A stretch of 64,000 nucleotides of DNA from Amylostereum areolatum (Eukaryota; Basidiomycota; Agaricomycetes; Russulales; Stereaceae), in NCBI GenBank assembly GCA_012932865.1, contig SAXG01000001.1:3027693-3091692 (forward strand), read 5' to 3'. Within the stretch, counting starts at the first letter, position 1, and each line of letters opens with the position of its first letter. The notes beneath the pieces were generated by a model. That model saw only the letters and a program-made list of their open reading frames with translations. It had not been told where the DNA came from and did not search any database. This document shows positions 1-10,989 of the stretch, one piece after another. Position numbers and translations under genes: made by a program.

Positions 1-77
1 GTTCCATCCTTCTTTGGAGCGCGAAGCCTTATGACAACTTTGCTCATGAGCTCGATCCGATTGCGACCACGCTTTCC

Positions 78-747
78 CTAAAGAGCCGTCAGTACTCGCT
101 TGGCACGGCTGGGAGCAACAGGTCCTACCTCCTGTGTTTCGTCATTGTCACCCTCTTCTTCATCCTCGTCCTCGTTTTCTTCGTCATCCACCATTTCTAT
201 CTCGGCTTCGTCTTGCGGCCAGGCTCCGTCAACCGCCGTGAGCGTTTCACTGGCAGAGCGCACGCTATCGCTTCGGGCTCGCTTCCGTAGTGTAGTTGGT
301 TCGGAGTGGGTATAGTCACCGCTCGGAAGCTAGTATGTGCAGCTAAGTCACCTAAGAATCTAGTGAAAACACGGAACTTACCTCAACCTTATGTGTCTTA
401 TACACCTTGCGAGCACCTTCCGCGATGTCGTTTGCCCATTTCTGTAAGACTGCATCCGTGGGGTACTTGCCAAGGTAGAGCGCAAGGATGTCGACGACGG
501 CGGTCAAGGCTTTCCCGCGTTCGTGCAAGGGAATGATTCCGTCGTCTGTGGTACGTGCCTTCCATCCGAAGACTTCTTTGAATGCTTCGTTGATTGCACC
601 AACTTCGCCACGGTCCGAGACCGACTCTTGATCTAGGGAGAAAGATAAGAACGCGCAGTAGCGCGAGGTGTGATCATTGATGCAGGGGAGGGCGGGGGGT
701 AGATTGTCGAGAAGAACCCGCAGGTCCACGAGGCTGACGTCCGGCAT
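78..747 (-). CDS. Hypothetical protein with acidic C-terminus (gene A)
   Basis: Two exons, 747..382 and 329..78, joined by a 52-nt GTAAGT..TAG intron in phase 0, give 205 residues from an ATG. The first 120 residues look globular (VVDILALYLGKYPTDAVLQK, WANDIAEGARKVYKTH). The C-terminal 70 residues are disordered: a basic patch (RKRARSD), then a long run of Asp/Glu (EENEDEDEEEGD) ending in SRAKRVLTAL. I do not recognise the fold. It is transcribed away from a helicase fragment and shares with it the left copy of a promoter repeat that also serves the DUF6589 gene, so it may belong to the same accessory module (inference). The splice is well supported because both exons are open and in phase. 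Confidence 0.6.
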
Positions 748-1009
748 ACGTACTGTGTAGGTGTTGAGAGTGAGTTTGATCGGGGGAAAATGATGTCCGG
801 GAGGTGCCGACAGGCTTTCAAGCCTCCCGACTTGCTCCCGACATAATTTGATTTCTTTACAATTTCTTACAGGCCTGTTTGCCCCCTCGAGTAAAAAAAC
901 GGTTACTTACTGTAAGTAAGTGCCATTATTTACAGCTGTAAGTTACACCTAGACTCGTAACCAGTTTGATCTAACAAGCCACTGACGAACGAGTAGTGTT
1001 GTTAGAGAC
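748..1009. other. Intergenic, nothing recognised
   Basis: AT-richer spacer between gene A and the promoter repeat. It holds repeated TTACTGTAAGTAAG-like and TTACAGCTGTAAG strings around 840-950. No gene is visible. Confidence 0.4.
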
Positions 1010-1131
1010 TGGGAAAACTCGGCGTTTCGTTGGCGGGTTTTGCGCGAAGGAATGCTGACATCGCATCCTTCCCAATTGAATTCGAGTTCTTCGTCACATG
1101 ACTCAGCTCGTCTGCGCGTCGACGCGTCGCC
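1010..1131 (+). repeat. Promoter repeat, left copy of inverted pair
   Basis: About 120 bp that recur in inverted orientation at 2700-2822 with scattered substitutions. The most conserved core (about 1053-1130) includes GCTGACATCGCATCCTTCCC, an AATTCGAGTTCTTCGTCACA block and, at its right end, the palindrome CGCGTCGACGCG (1115-1126) containing ACGCGT. This copy lies between divergent gene A (start 747) and the truncated helicase (start 1210). ACGCGT is the core of the MCB box bound by MBF in yeasts; that this applies here is inference. Confidence 0.75.
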
Positions 1132-1209
1132 TGGATTTTTGAACCGTGTTTTCCACCGTCCTTCTCTCACTTTGCTTCACGATACCCTCATTATTCGACA
1201 CGAGACGCA

Positions 1210-1488
1210 ATGGAATTATACCATGGACCTATACCTCCGCTTTCCACCCCATTTCTCGAGACATTAGCCCGGATATCGGATACAGCTCAAGACACGGCAC
1301 ATCATGCTCAACAACTTGTGTACACAACGACGGGCAGGAAGATATGTCTGCGGGAAGACCAACTCCTGACAGCTGTGCAATATCACGAAGGACGCGACAC
1401 GGTGCTTATCGTAGGAACGGGCTCCGGAAAGACCATACAGATCATCGTGGGCATCTTTGCTTTGACTACATATGTCTTAGGCCGATGA
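1210..1488 (+). pseudogene. Truncated DEAD/RecQ-like helicase head
   Basis: Open frame of 92 residues from an ATG about 80 nt after the promoter repeat. It contains a Q-motif-like LREDQLLTAV and a Walker A box, VGTGSGKT, preceded by GRDTVLI, as in RecQ-type helicases of basidiomycete mobile and subtelomeric genes. Motifs Ia to VI (DExH, SAT, QxxGRxxR) are absent. The frame stops after TTYVLGR, and the facing hypothetical gene ends about 40-50 bp further on. It is therefore a 5' remnant; its P-loop sequence differs from that of the intact RecQ-like gene at 6054-8612 (ATGDGKS), so it comes from another helicase family member. Confidence 0.6.
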
Positions 1489-1525
1489 GATTTCGACAAC
1501 AACCGGTGTCTGGCAGCGATTGCGG

Positions 1526-2661
1526 TTAACCAGGACATTTGCCACAATACAAAGGATCTGTGGACTGTGCGTAACCTCGGCCTCATATTTGGACAGGTTT
1601 CTGACACTATTTATACAGGGTGTAGAGACGACCTCGCTCACAGTGTCAGCCAAGTTTTCCTTGATCCACTCGTGTAGCTCTTGCGCGTCTCGGTCGCCCA
1701 TCCAGAGATTGAGAAGAGCGGCCATCCGGCGACTTTTGAGGAAGTTACGTGCATGTTTGCATGTGCCCTTGGATGCTTTGGCACTGAACACTGTGAGAAG
1801 GAACTCTTCGCACCCGCCGCGTCGCCGGGTTCGACAACGACCATCGAGCGCCGAGAGACACCGTTTGTCTGCCGACATGCGCTTCGACTGGACGACCCGA
1901 CTCTTCGGCACTGTCTGCCACAATTCTTCCACTTGAGGGTCCTCACCCATGGGTGTAGGAGGTCGGGAGACGATCGACACTGATGGTCTGAGGGGTTGGA
2001 CGGAGATAGGCGGGGAGTGAGAGCTGTCGAGCATGTTGAATGAAGATTCGTTCCAGCGCAAAGACCCGGGATCGAGCTCTTCAGCGAGCCTTGATGACAC
2101 GAAGGAAAGATCGAGGGGAGGGAGTAGCGAATGGGATGGGGATGACGGGCCATGCGCCAGACTGGACCGACTGGTTTCAAGAGACCGGAGTGACATCTCA
2201 CCCAGACGTGCGAGAACCGGACTCGATCAGGCGGAATGAGGAGCGAGGGGTGTGTTTGGGAGTGAGGAGCGATTTGTTGACCCTTCAGAGTCGAATGTCC
2301 AACATGGGGTCGATGGCACCGTTGGGGACGTTGAAACTGAGCTAGGGCTGTGCGGCCAACTGTCCGTGTTGACCACTGTGAGGGTTGTGGGCCATTGTAG
2401 CGTGAATGAAGATCCGGGTGCAGGTGGGGCAAGCACTTCAGGAGCAGCAGAGGTGGCCGCGCTACAGGACACGAAACTGCTGGATGTTACGAGGGCTTGT
2501 GGTCTCTCTGCTGGTATTTCTTTTTGTTTCCTTGGCCTGAGTTTGCGCGCCGGTTGACGGATTGGTTGTCGTTCAGTGGGACGTAAAGTGTCGTCTGAAT
2601 GAGTGAATAGACCCGAGGAGGAAGATGGAAAATCGTCGTCGGTTGTATTGGATGGATACAT
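1526..2661 (-). CDS. Hypothetical protein B, possible nonsense or intron
   Basis: Frame read from an ATG at 2661 (MYPSNTTDDD) through a Ser/Pro/Thr-rich N-terminal half, one in-frame TGA at about 2229, and on to a more ordered segment (EELWQTVPKSRVVQSKRM, CEEFLLTVFSAKASKGTC, LWMGDRDAQELHEWIKENL). A GTGAGC..CACAG intron (1641-1565) can give a short end STDPLYCGKCPG at 1526; without it the frame runs to 1477. The TGA sits in the same frame on both sides. It is either a nonsense mutation or lies in an intron with a weak donor; I could not find a convincing donor. Function unknown. It faces the helicase fragment and starts next to the right promoter repeat. Confidence 0.45.
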
Positions 2662-2917
2662 GGAGTAGTGTATGGTAAAAGTGGCGATACGCTGCCGCAA
2701 CGCGACGCGTCGACGCACAGACGAACTGGGTCATGTGACGAAGAACTCGAATTCAATCGGGAAGGATGCGATGTCAGCAAACCGTTCGCGCAAACGCCGG
2801 TAAAAATCTCCGAGTTTGCCTAGTCTAAGTTACACCGCACTTTTTTACTGAACCCTAAAGTCGACGAGCGATAAACCACCCTACCACAACATTTTCCACT
2901 CCTCGTTCCCGCGCGCG
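2662..2917. promoter_or_regulatory. Divergent promoter of gene B and DUF6589 gene
   Basis: The 256-bp space between two divergent ATGs (2661 on minus, 2918 on plus) is filled mainly by the right copy of the promoter repeat. ACGCGT lies at 2705-2710 inside CGACGCGTCGACGC. The same arrangement, inverted, sits between gene A and the helicase fragment, so this looks like a duplicated bidirectional promoter. Confidence 0.55.
2700..2822 (-). repeat. Promoter repeat, right copy of inverted pair
   Basis: Reverse complement of 1010-1131. Read on the minus strand it starts GGCAAACTCGGAG, then passes through the GCTGACATCGCATCCTTCCC block to the ACGCGT palindrome. The ACGCGT end faces gene B here and faces the helicase fragment in the other copy. 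Confidence 0.75.
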
Positions 2918-5900
2918 ATGCCACCCAAAGACGATCCGAAATACTCTGGATCAAATCGCCACATCACGACCAATGCAAAGCGCAAGTGCCTCGAAGAGAT
3001 TGTACAGAAGCTACAGAAACACAGATGGTCAATCGGAACATTCATGGAAGATCTGCTCACGATCAAGGATCCAACGGAGGCTCACTCGAAGATGGTGGAG
3101 AAATGGCTGCGAGGACAAACATCAGTAACCCCGGTGCAAGTCATGGACATGATGTACGATCACAAGTTTAGCCAGCTCAAATCTACTCGAAGTTCAGAAA
3201 AGCGGACGGCGGAGGAGGCGCAACGAACCGAGCGAGGAGATCCCGACCAGGCAGCAAGAGTTCAGATGGAGAGATGGGCAGTTGGAAAGGTGGTGGTAAT
3301 GGTGGATCGGGAATCCAAGGACTTGGCCTCGCACGATGCATTCCATATCTCGACGCTGCTCAGCTCGTGGTCGGCGATCTTCAACTTCACGATGGAAGGA
3401 GCCTTTACCGTGATCAGGACAAAATCGCCCACGCTCCTTCGTGTAGCGTCTGCGGCTGCTGGGTGTTCGGACGCAGTGGAGGATCTGGAAACAGAATCTG
3501 GAGCGATGTCAGACACGGATGAGGAAATTCGACCGCCAACGGCGCGCACGGCGTACCACTCACGACCGATACCCTCCGGAAGGGGAAAGAATCCTCGCGA
3601 TCCAATCCTCGTACGCCCCTCCCTCACCGCATGCCTTCCCCGCTTGACTGATCTTTGATTGCCTCGCAGATCGTTCTCACTGTTTGCATGATGCTTATGG
3701 CCGCGCGAAGCGTTCGTTTCAACCTGTTCCAGAAGGTGGTTGCCGTCTGGATGTTCTCGCACACCGCGCCCCACGGAATGTACGCGGTGCTTGGTCGTCT
3801 TGGTTTGTCAGTTTCGTACACCACAACCCTCCGCCTCCTCCGCTCTCTTTCCAAGTCTGCGCAAGAAACAAACCAAGCCATCGCAAAAACGCGCGCATTC
3901 CTCCTGATCTACGACAACATAAACCGGATGGTTAGGTCATGGGATGCGGACTACGGAATCAAAGATACCATTCAAAACGGGACAGCGGCAACCATGGTGG
4001 AGCTTGAGGTTGGGGACGGCTGCGATCTGGAGAAGGTCCTCGACCCGGAGCCGCTGCGTCAAGCGAGAGCAGAAAAGCGACGGGAGAACCTCACCTTGGA
4101 TAAGCTCTATGAGCAGGTGAAATGGACCGAGCTCAAGTCCGTCATGGCGTCACACGCTCTTCTCATGCTCATCGACAATGTCCCTTGCCTCGCGAAGCAT
4201 CGTCCATTTGTCCTAGCACGGTTCAAGACGACGCACAGTGTACACCGCATGCGAGCAGGGAGGAAGTCGAAGGTCCATCCCATGGCCACCTCGGACCACA
4301 ACGAAGGCAACACAGCGGAAAATGCGAAGGTCTTGGAGGATCTCTTGATTCATCAGCTCGGGATGTCCAAGGAGGCTGTCGCGAAGATCATTGTCATCAT
4401 CGGCGGAGACCAATCGACTGTCGAGAAGCTACGTACTTTGCAAAAACTCCGCGCTGATTGCCCCCACGAGTACGAACGGTTCGACTGGGCCCTTCCGCTC
4501 ATCCAACTCTGGCATATGGGATGGGCAGATCTGGAACGAATTTTGAACACACATTGGGGGACAGCAAAGCAGGCAGACCTTTCGTCATTTCTATCCATCA
4601 ATTTTTTGCTTGGAAGGACGGTGAAGGACGTCAAACGACCGGACTATTACCCCGCACTACATCTGCTTTGCGACACCCTGATCGCCGCCGTCCTGGACTG
4701 CTGGAGGTAAGCAACCTTCCGCAAGCGAAGTCGTACAATTAAAACTGACGGTACCCACCTTAGAATAATCCTCGGCGTTTCAGAGGGATCTGATCTCGCA
4801 AAATACCTCGAAGAGCACCCCACAGAGTTTGAAGATCTCCTCGCGAAGGCAGCTAAGCTCGTCGCAACGTACATGACAGGCGACGCGAGCGCGCGGGCCA
4901 CAGAAGGTGGTGACACTGCGGCCGAGTTCTTCAAGACGGGAAGAGCATGGCCGGGAGCGTCGGAAGGCTTCATAGGCGACTATGTGCTCCGCAACTCGAT
5001 CCTTCGCTTGCGCGACTGCATGCTCCACTACGAGTTCCAGCATGCCATTGCAGAGGGTGATATTGGACGCGTGCGCAACGTAATGGCGGTACGTGCACAG
5101 ACTCCTGGAAAGCGAGCGGTTAGGTTGATCAAAACGCGGCTGACCAGGTATGGGTGTTCACCTTCACTGGGTGCGGGAAGAACAAGTACGCAAACGAGCT
5201 CCTTGAGCTTGCGTGCTTCTTCCTGTTCGAGTGTTCGGAGGAACTTCAGAAACTTATACTTGATAACTGGTTGTGCAACTTACTCGGTGTTGAGGGTCAT
5301 TGGATGCCCATGGATCTGCTTCAGGAGAAGAACATCAAACAGCTGAAGAAGATGTCCCAAAAGCGGAGTGCCCGCTTCGGGGGATCCTTCTTCAAAGATG
5401 TCGTCGCAGTCAACATCCGGGCCTTTATCGAGGCCATCAAGGCCATGAAGACCACGGTCAGGATCGCCCAGCCGTCCGAGAAACACCAAGGCGGGTCTGG
5501 AAAGACGTCAATAAAAGTACTCGGAGATCACATGGAGGAGAAGGATGTCCATACCTTCCGCCCAGGACGCGATCGTGGCCATAAAGCACAAGACGACTTT
5601 GAAGCTGGGTACCTCCGTTTAGAACAGACGTCGAGGATCGAGGATTTTGTTGCACGTACCCTTCGCGATTTCGGCGTCGTCTACGACGAGGGTGAGGCAG
5701 ACGAAACAGACTTTGCACCCGCGGTCGCCAATATCCTGCCTTCCGTCATTGTCGACGGGCACCTTGTGATCGGGGACGACCGAGACGACATCCCGGCCGA
5801 CGAAGAACCAGATCGTGATGGTATGGACGTGGATGACGCTCATGGAGAAGTGGACGAGGCAGACGCTGTCGGAGGTGGGACGCTGGCCGTTTCGGAGGAG

Positions 5901-6002
5901 CAGTTTGTCTTGTCGAGGATCCGAGACGAAGGCGGAAGCGATACGGAAGGGTACACAAGTTGCGAGTCGGGCGAATTCGATGCGTCCGACGATGAAGATT
6001 GA
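2918..6002 (+). CDS. DUF6589 domain protein
   Basis: Four exons (2918..3610, 3670..4706, 4764..5088, 5148..6002) with 57-59-nt introns give 969 residues, all phases consistent. The N-terminal 90 residues look helical and DNA-binding-like (KRKCLEEIVQKLQKHRWS). Residues about 330-720 carry the signatures I associate with the basidiomycete DUF6589 family: LIYDNINRM, GTAATMVELEVGD, HPMATSDHNEGNTAEN, IIGGDQST, FDWALPLIQLWHMGWADLE, THWGTAKQ and VKDVKRPDYYPALHLL. The C-terminal 120 residues are strongly acidic. The family has no assigned activity. Its stop is 51 bp from the stop of a RecQ-like helicase on the other strand, and its 5' end shares a bidirectional promoter. An intact reading frame this long argues the gene is functional. 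Confidence 0.85.
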
Positions 6003-6053
6003 ATGTAGTTAAAGTAAGTGCTATATACATAAGACGGCAATTATATGAATAAA

Positions 6054-8612
6054 CTAAATTGAAGTGTTAGGCTGTCTTGCGTGGCGTCGAGGGGTCGGGG
6101 AGAAGGGAGTGTTTTCTTTGCGCTGCCGCGTCGGCGTCGTCGGTGGCGAGTGACTCGAAAAGACAGTGATGGGAAAGTTCTATATATCGAATGGTCAGCG
6201 TGTCACATATATATAACTTGTTAACCACTCACAGTGTTGGAGGGATTCAACCGGCGATGTTTGTGTGAGCGTGGTGAGATGTCGATCGTTCCGCCGTCGT
6301 CCGGGCGGCGCTTTGGCGGCGAGGTGGGGGGCGCTGAGGTGGATGCGCCGAGGGTGTCAAGGTCTAGGAGGTTTTGTTAGCATGTGGCGACGGCAGCAGA
6401 GAATGAACGAAACGCACCTGGAGGCCGCGGTCCATGTAATTTGAGCCTTCGACCGGCCAACCCATTCTCCTCCACGTATTGCGACCACTTGGCAGCCTCG
6501 TCCGCATCTAGCGCTGCCTGCGTTTTCGCAGCTTCCCTCTCCCGCTTGGCTCGTTGCGTTGCATTCGCCTTTGCCTTCGACGTGTCGTGTCGCTCCTCCA
6601 CAGCCAACCGCATCTCCTGATGGATCTCCTTCACGGCTGCCCAGAGCTCATCCCCGCACATCGCCCAATAGCGCCACTTTGGCATGCGTGTCGCGAGGAC
6701 GTCCTTGCTGATGACGAGGTGAAAGTCCTTGGTCACCTGCATTGCTCGCGCCTCGGAAAAGAAACATTCGGGCGTGATGCAGAGATCATCTGCGTTCGAC
6801 GAGGATCTTCGGATCTTGTGGGCCGCGTTCTTGACGAGCACGGTCGCCGTTTTGCGTTCCTTTGAGGTGAGTACCTCCCATCTCGCTATCTTCGGTGTGG
6901 GGGCCGTTTCTGTCATAGCAGATGAGGGCTGAGACGGTTGGGGCGGCGGAAGGGGGCGTGGATCTGGAGGTGTGTCGGGGCAGCAGGAGCTGCATCGGCC
7001 ACAGTCGTGGTCGACACGAGGATTTCCGAAGATGATGTTCAGCTGGCGGACCACGCACCGACCAAGAGCGTGGGCGGCGATGACGAGAAGGAGTGAGTAC
7101 TTGGTCGAGTCCTCACGCCGGGTGATTGGGCGTCTCTCCGTGGGAGTCGAAGCCGTGACCGCATTGTCCATCCTCGCTCCTGCATCTGCATCGTCCGTCC
7201 TCCTTTGACCACCACCCTCCGTGTTCTCTACACGGTTCTCTATCTCTGTTAAGCCTCCGAGTACACTCATTCCGACGTCCTCGGCTGCCAAGGGCCCCTT
7301 CTCCTTGAGAAGACGTTCATCAATCGGCTCGGTGTCTGCATAGGTGAGCGCTGCCTCTCGGTCAGATTTCTTGATATAGACGTAGACGTGACCGCGGCCA
7401 GGGACTGCACGAAGTATACGTCCCGCACGCTGGACTGTCGCGGATGCACTCCTAGGGGTTGGAAACATAATAACCCGGGCCACATCGGGTGGATCTACGC
7501 CGACATCCAAAACTGCCGTTGCCACAAAGATCGCGGTATCGTTTGACGCGGTTTCGCGTGGACGAAGAAGTACGTCTAGCCCCTCTTTCTTGCAGTCTGG
7601 GCATGTTGCTGAATGAAGATGTCGGATAATTGTCCGGGCTGCAGGGCGGAGAGGACGAGGGAGGAGAGACCGAAGGTACGCTGTGACCCTATGGCCGAGG
7701 TCAATGGTCTCACAGTACAGCAGGGTTTTGGGGATCTCCGTGCTGGAATGAATACCGGAAGGTACCACCCAATCCATGTCCCGAAATATGAAGCCCGAGA
7801 AAGAGAACTTGACGTCCCGGAAGATGAATGCCATGTTCTGGCGCTCACAGCCGCGACGGTCAAGATGGTGAGCCTTGGACCGAATACCTGTGTGATTTAT
7901 GATCCTCGTTGTCTGTGGGCCGGGCTCTACTGTTGCCGAGAGAGCAATAACACAAAGGTGATCTGGTCCATGTGAACGAACTGAATAGATGTCCTCGTAG
8001 AGCGGTCGAAAGTCACCTCCCCACTCGTCCGTCAGGTGCGACTCATCGACCGCAAGATTGGTCCACTTCGCACGAAACCCTCTTGTCTTGACCAAGACAT
8101 CGAACTCCGCTGTACGAAGCGATTCGGGAGAGAGGACAATGACCTGGTAAAGGGCTGCAGCAGCTTCTGTCCACAGGTTCCGTTTCTGACCTTGTGCTTC
8201 ATGTCTTGTCTCACTATTGATTATCAGCACTTTAATGCCTCGTTTCTGTAAGCTCAAGGCCTACCCGGGCCGCATGTTACTGGTAAGTCTAGCTCTTCAA
8301 GGTTATGTGGCACACTTGAACACTCACCAGACTACTCTCCAGAAAATTGGTTGGTTCAATGACAAGTGTGATCCCGTCACAAACCAGTGCAGGTATGTAA
8401 ATGAGAGCGGATTTGCCATCGCCTGTTGCGCTGACACAGAAAACATCTAGGCCTTTGAGAATGTAAGCAGAATCTTCGATCTGAAAGGGGCGTGGTGCAA
8501 AGGGGAGTAAAGGAGTGACAAGGTTGGTGAGTTCTGCAAGACCTTCGGAAGAGGTCCAGTCCCGTCGGCGAGCATCCTGCCAGCTGAGACGCTGCCCGAG
8601 CCCGCTGGACAT
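6054..8612 (-). CDS. RecQ-like superfamily 2 helicase
   Basis: Exons 8612..8328, 8260..6418, 6363..6233 and 6179..6054 with 53-67-nt introns (the second has a clear GCTAAC branch point) give 794 residues ending on TAG. Helicase motifs in order: Q-like FAPRPFQIED, Walker A SATGDGKSAL, motif II AVDESH (DExH), motif III IALSAT, motif IV KTLLYCET, motif V FVATAVLDVGVDPPDV and motif VI VQRAGRILR, a divergent form of the usual RecQ QxxGRAGR. CPDC and CGRCSSCC may form the RecQ-type zinc site. After about residue 440 the sequence is family-specific: a conserved-looking block (ECFFSEARAMQVTKDFHLV), a coiled coil rich in Lys/Glu/Ala, and a Pro/Ser-rich basic tail. It is convergent with DUF6589. Unlike cellular RecQ it lacks an obvious HRDC domain. 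Confidence 0.85.
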
Positions 8613-8805
8613 TCCTTTGGCCTGCTGCAGTAGTGTTAGGACTTGTACGATAATATTTATCTGTCCATTTCTCGAATATTTTGCTCATGCTCGCAAAATG
8701 CCGGAGCCTCTCTGCCAGCGGTACTCGAAATTGACATCACATGATATGCCGACCACCGGCTGACCGAACTCTCGACAAGGCTATCGGGAGTAAAAGTAGA
8801 CTACC

Positions 8806-9608
8806 TTGCTCCCACACCCCGACAACCCTTGCAATCACGCTATCCCCCCACCAATGGTCATGCCACGTTGGACCGAGGTCGTCCTCTTTGTTAGTACATC
8901 CCCGCCTCTCCACGTCTTGCTGGAAATGATTCGGCAAATCATCGAGGTAGTCGTATCAGTCCTCCTCCTCTTTCGTCGCGTGTTATCCATCTAACCACGA
9001 TCCACCAGGGAGTTGCGTATATGCACCAACTTCACATTGCACACGTCGTAGGCTCTGGTTTCCTCGTCCCCGTTCCTGTTGCTCACATTCTCCCCTGATA
9101 GGAGGTGGCCCCCTGCTAACATCCAGGCTTGTACGATGTTCGCGGGACCCCATGATCCCCAGACCTTCTTCATTGCCTTTGGCTCTTCCCACGTCCTTGA
9201 CGCTCCACCCGAGTGGCATGTGTACGCTCTCAAGAGGTGCCACAAACATCTCGGACACTTCAGGCTTCCCGAATCTTCCGATGGTGCAGTCACCACCGTG
9301 AATCCGTACGAGTACGGTGTGTACTCCGTTGGATGGACGATCGATGACACGATGTCATCGTCGCGGTGAGCACCATTTCTTCTCAATGCTCATTGGTAGG
9401 TTTACCGACATGACCACCACCATGATTGCAGAACTATCCATCGAAGAAGCATCTCCCGCCGTGCAATGCAGACTTCGGCGCCAGCCTTCGAATCGTGAAC
9501 TCTAGGCGTCCCACCATAGCGCGTGTCGAGCGGGCCTTCCGTGCGATGTCAGCCTGGGCGACCGTCACGCAGGCTCTCTATTCCATTATGCCCGAATCGT
9601 ACGCGTAA
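8806..9608 (+). pseudogene. Kinase-like gene remnant with altered DFG
   Basis: Pieces of a fungal protein-kinase-like fold are recognisable across exon-like blocks. MVMPRWTEVVLF..MIRQIIE runs to 8946, then intron 8947-9008 (CTAAC branch). GVAYMHQLHIAHV (9009-9047) corresponds to the helix before HRD. After a 79-nt intron with GCTAAC come FFIAFGSSHVL (9127 on; DFG read as AFG), CHKHLGHFRLPES, and finally RRPTIARVERAFRAM. The last block does not join in frame by the obvious GTGAGC donor at 9366, and the HRD Asp and metal-binding Asn cannot be placed. It is probably decayed, or a pseudokinase with a splice pattern I did not find. It starts divergently from the helicase gene. Confidence 0.45.
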
Positions 9609-10989
9609 TAGTCGGACCGCTGGTGAGGAGTTCGTTCGGTAGGTCCCCTTCGTTGGCACTAGGATCTAGGCCTGCATCTCTAGTCAATATATGTGCCCCC
9701 GCCCCTCCTTTCTCTCTCTCCTCAATGTAGAGGCTGAAGGAAGGAGCTTTGAAAGTGCCTTCGTCGTTCAAGTTGAAGTTGGTCGTCGACTCGTCGGAGT
9801 CGAACGCACCAATGGCACGTGACACATAACGGCGGAGTCCTCGTCGTTGACGTCCTTCGCGACGACGAGCAACCATATGTACATGCCCCCCGATTCAGTT
9901 CCTTGTTCACTTGCGGATATCCTTCGCCTTCCATCTAATCGACGATTCATCCAACTTCCCATATCGCATCCCAGATGGCAGCGCGTCGAAGGCATCGTCC
10001 ACGCCGCCGAGGTCTCCTTACCCCCTGATCGACGGTGCAAGCATAGACTCAAGGTTCGAGCTTGGCAAAAGCTTATTCTGATCCGGCGTGTGGTCCAAAA
10101 CTACGAGCCGTCGGTTGCGGTTATGATATATGATGAGTTCAGGGAACTAACCCACCCAGGCTACTAGGTCGCAACTCAAGGCTCACAACAACGTGCCTCG
10201 TCGCCGAGAAAGGTTCGATACACAAAGCCTGGAGAGTAGACGGAGAGATGGAGGATTCCACGCAGGATGTCTATGCGTGATCTGGACGCGGTAGAACGGG
10301 AGGTGCGAGCACTACGTCGGGTCATAACATACGCCAGTTGACTGTTTCCCAGGTTTTTCACCCAGGCTATCAATATGATCCCCTCTCGACTCATACCCAG
10401 GCTCTTATACCCAGGCTCGAATCTAGATGATGCTCGAACGAGACAACAGTGCCCAAAACACGCCCCAAGCGCTGCTCTTCCCAGCATCGCAACTTCGGTC
10501 TTGGGGTTCCCATCAATCACTGGAACCGTCGATGCCTTTCTAGCCAATACCAGCTTCGTTCTCGCCCCCTGCTTCGCTATGTCGTGCTCCAACTACCGGG
10601 GCTACCATGGTGGGACGCCATCCGGACGTCGAGCCAGGACGGCGGTCCTCGGATCTTACTAGATGGTCGCACAATAGCATTGTTGCGTGCATGTGAAGCC
10701 CCCATTTCTCTCTCCCTTAGATGTATGCGTGCGCATAATGTGGCATTTGACGCTCCTTGTGGGGTGGGTACAGTACCGAAGGTTGCTCCGAGTCGAGGTT
10801 CGAGCTCAAGGCGCTACCGATGACTCGTACTCTCGACCGAACACTCGCTCCCGACCGATGTTTCTCTCACTTGAGTCAAATCCGACATACTGCGGATACG
10901 GGAAACCAAGGACGCCGTCGCACAGTATAAAGGAGCGCGTCCAGCCATCATCGCTAACCCGTCTACGCACCTAATACACTTCAAGCATC
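9609..10989. other. Gene-poor spacer
   Basis: No gene I can support. A plus-strand frame at 9847-10167 and a minus-strand frame at 9586-9876 are open but show no recognisable motif. ACCCAGGCT recurs four times between 10154 and 10420. A TATAAA at 10926-10931 lies 60 bp upstream of the next gene. Confidence 0.4.

Noticed and set aside
1010..2822. Inverted repeats as terminal ends of a DNA transposon
   Set aside because: No target duplication found and each copy lies at a divergent gene start, so a duplicated promoter is the better reading; kept only as an alternative.
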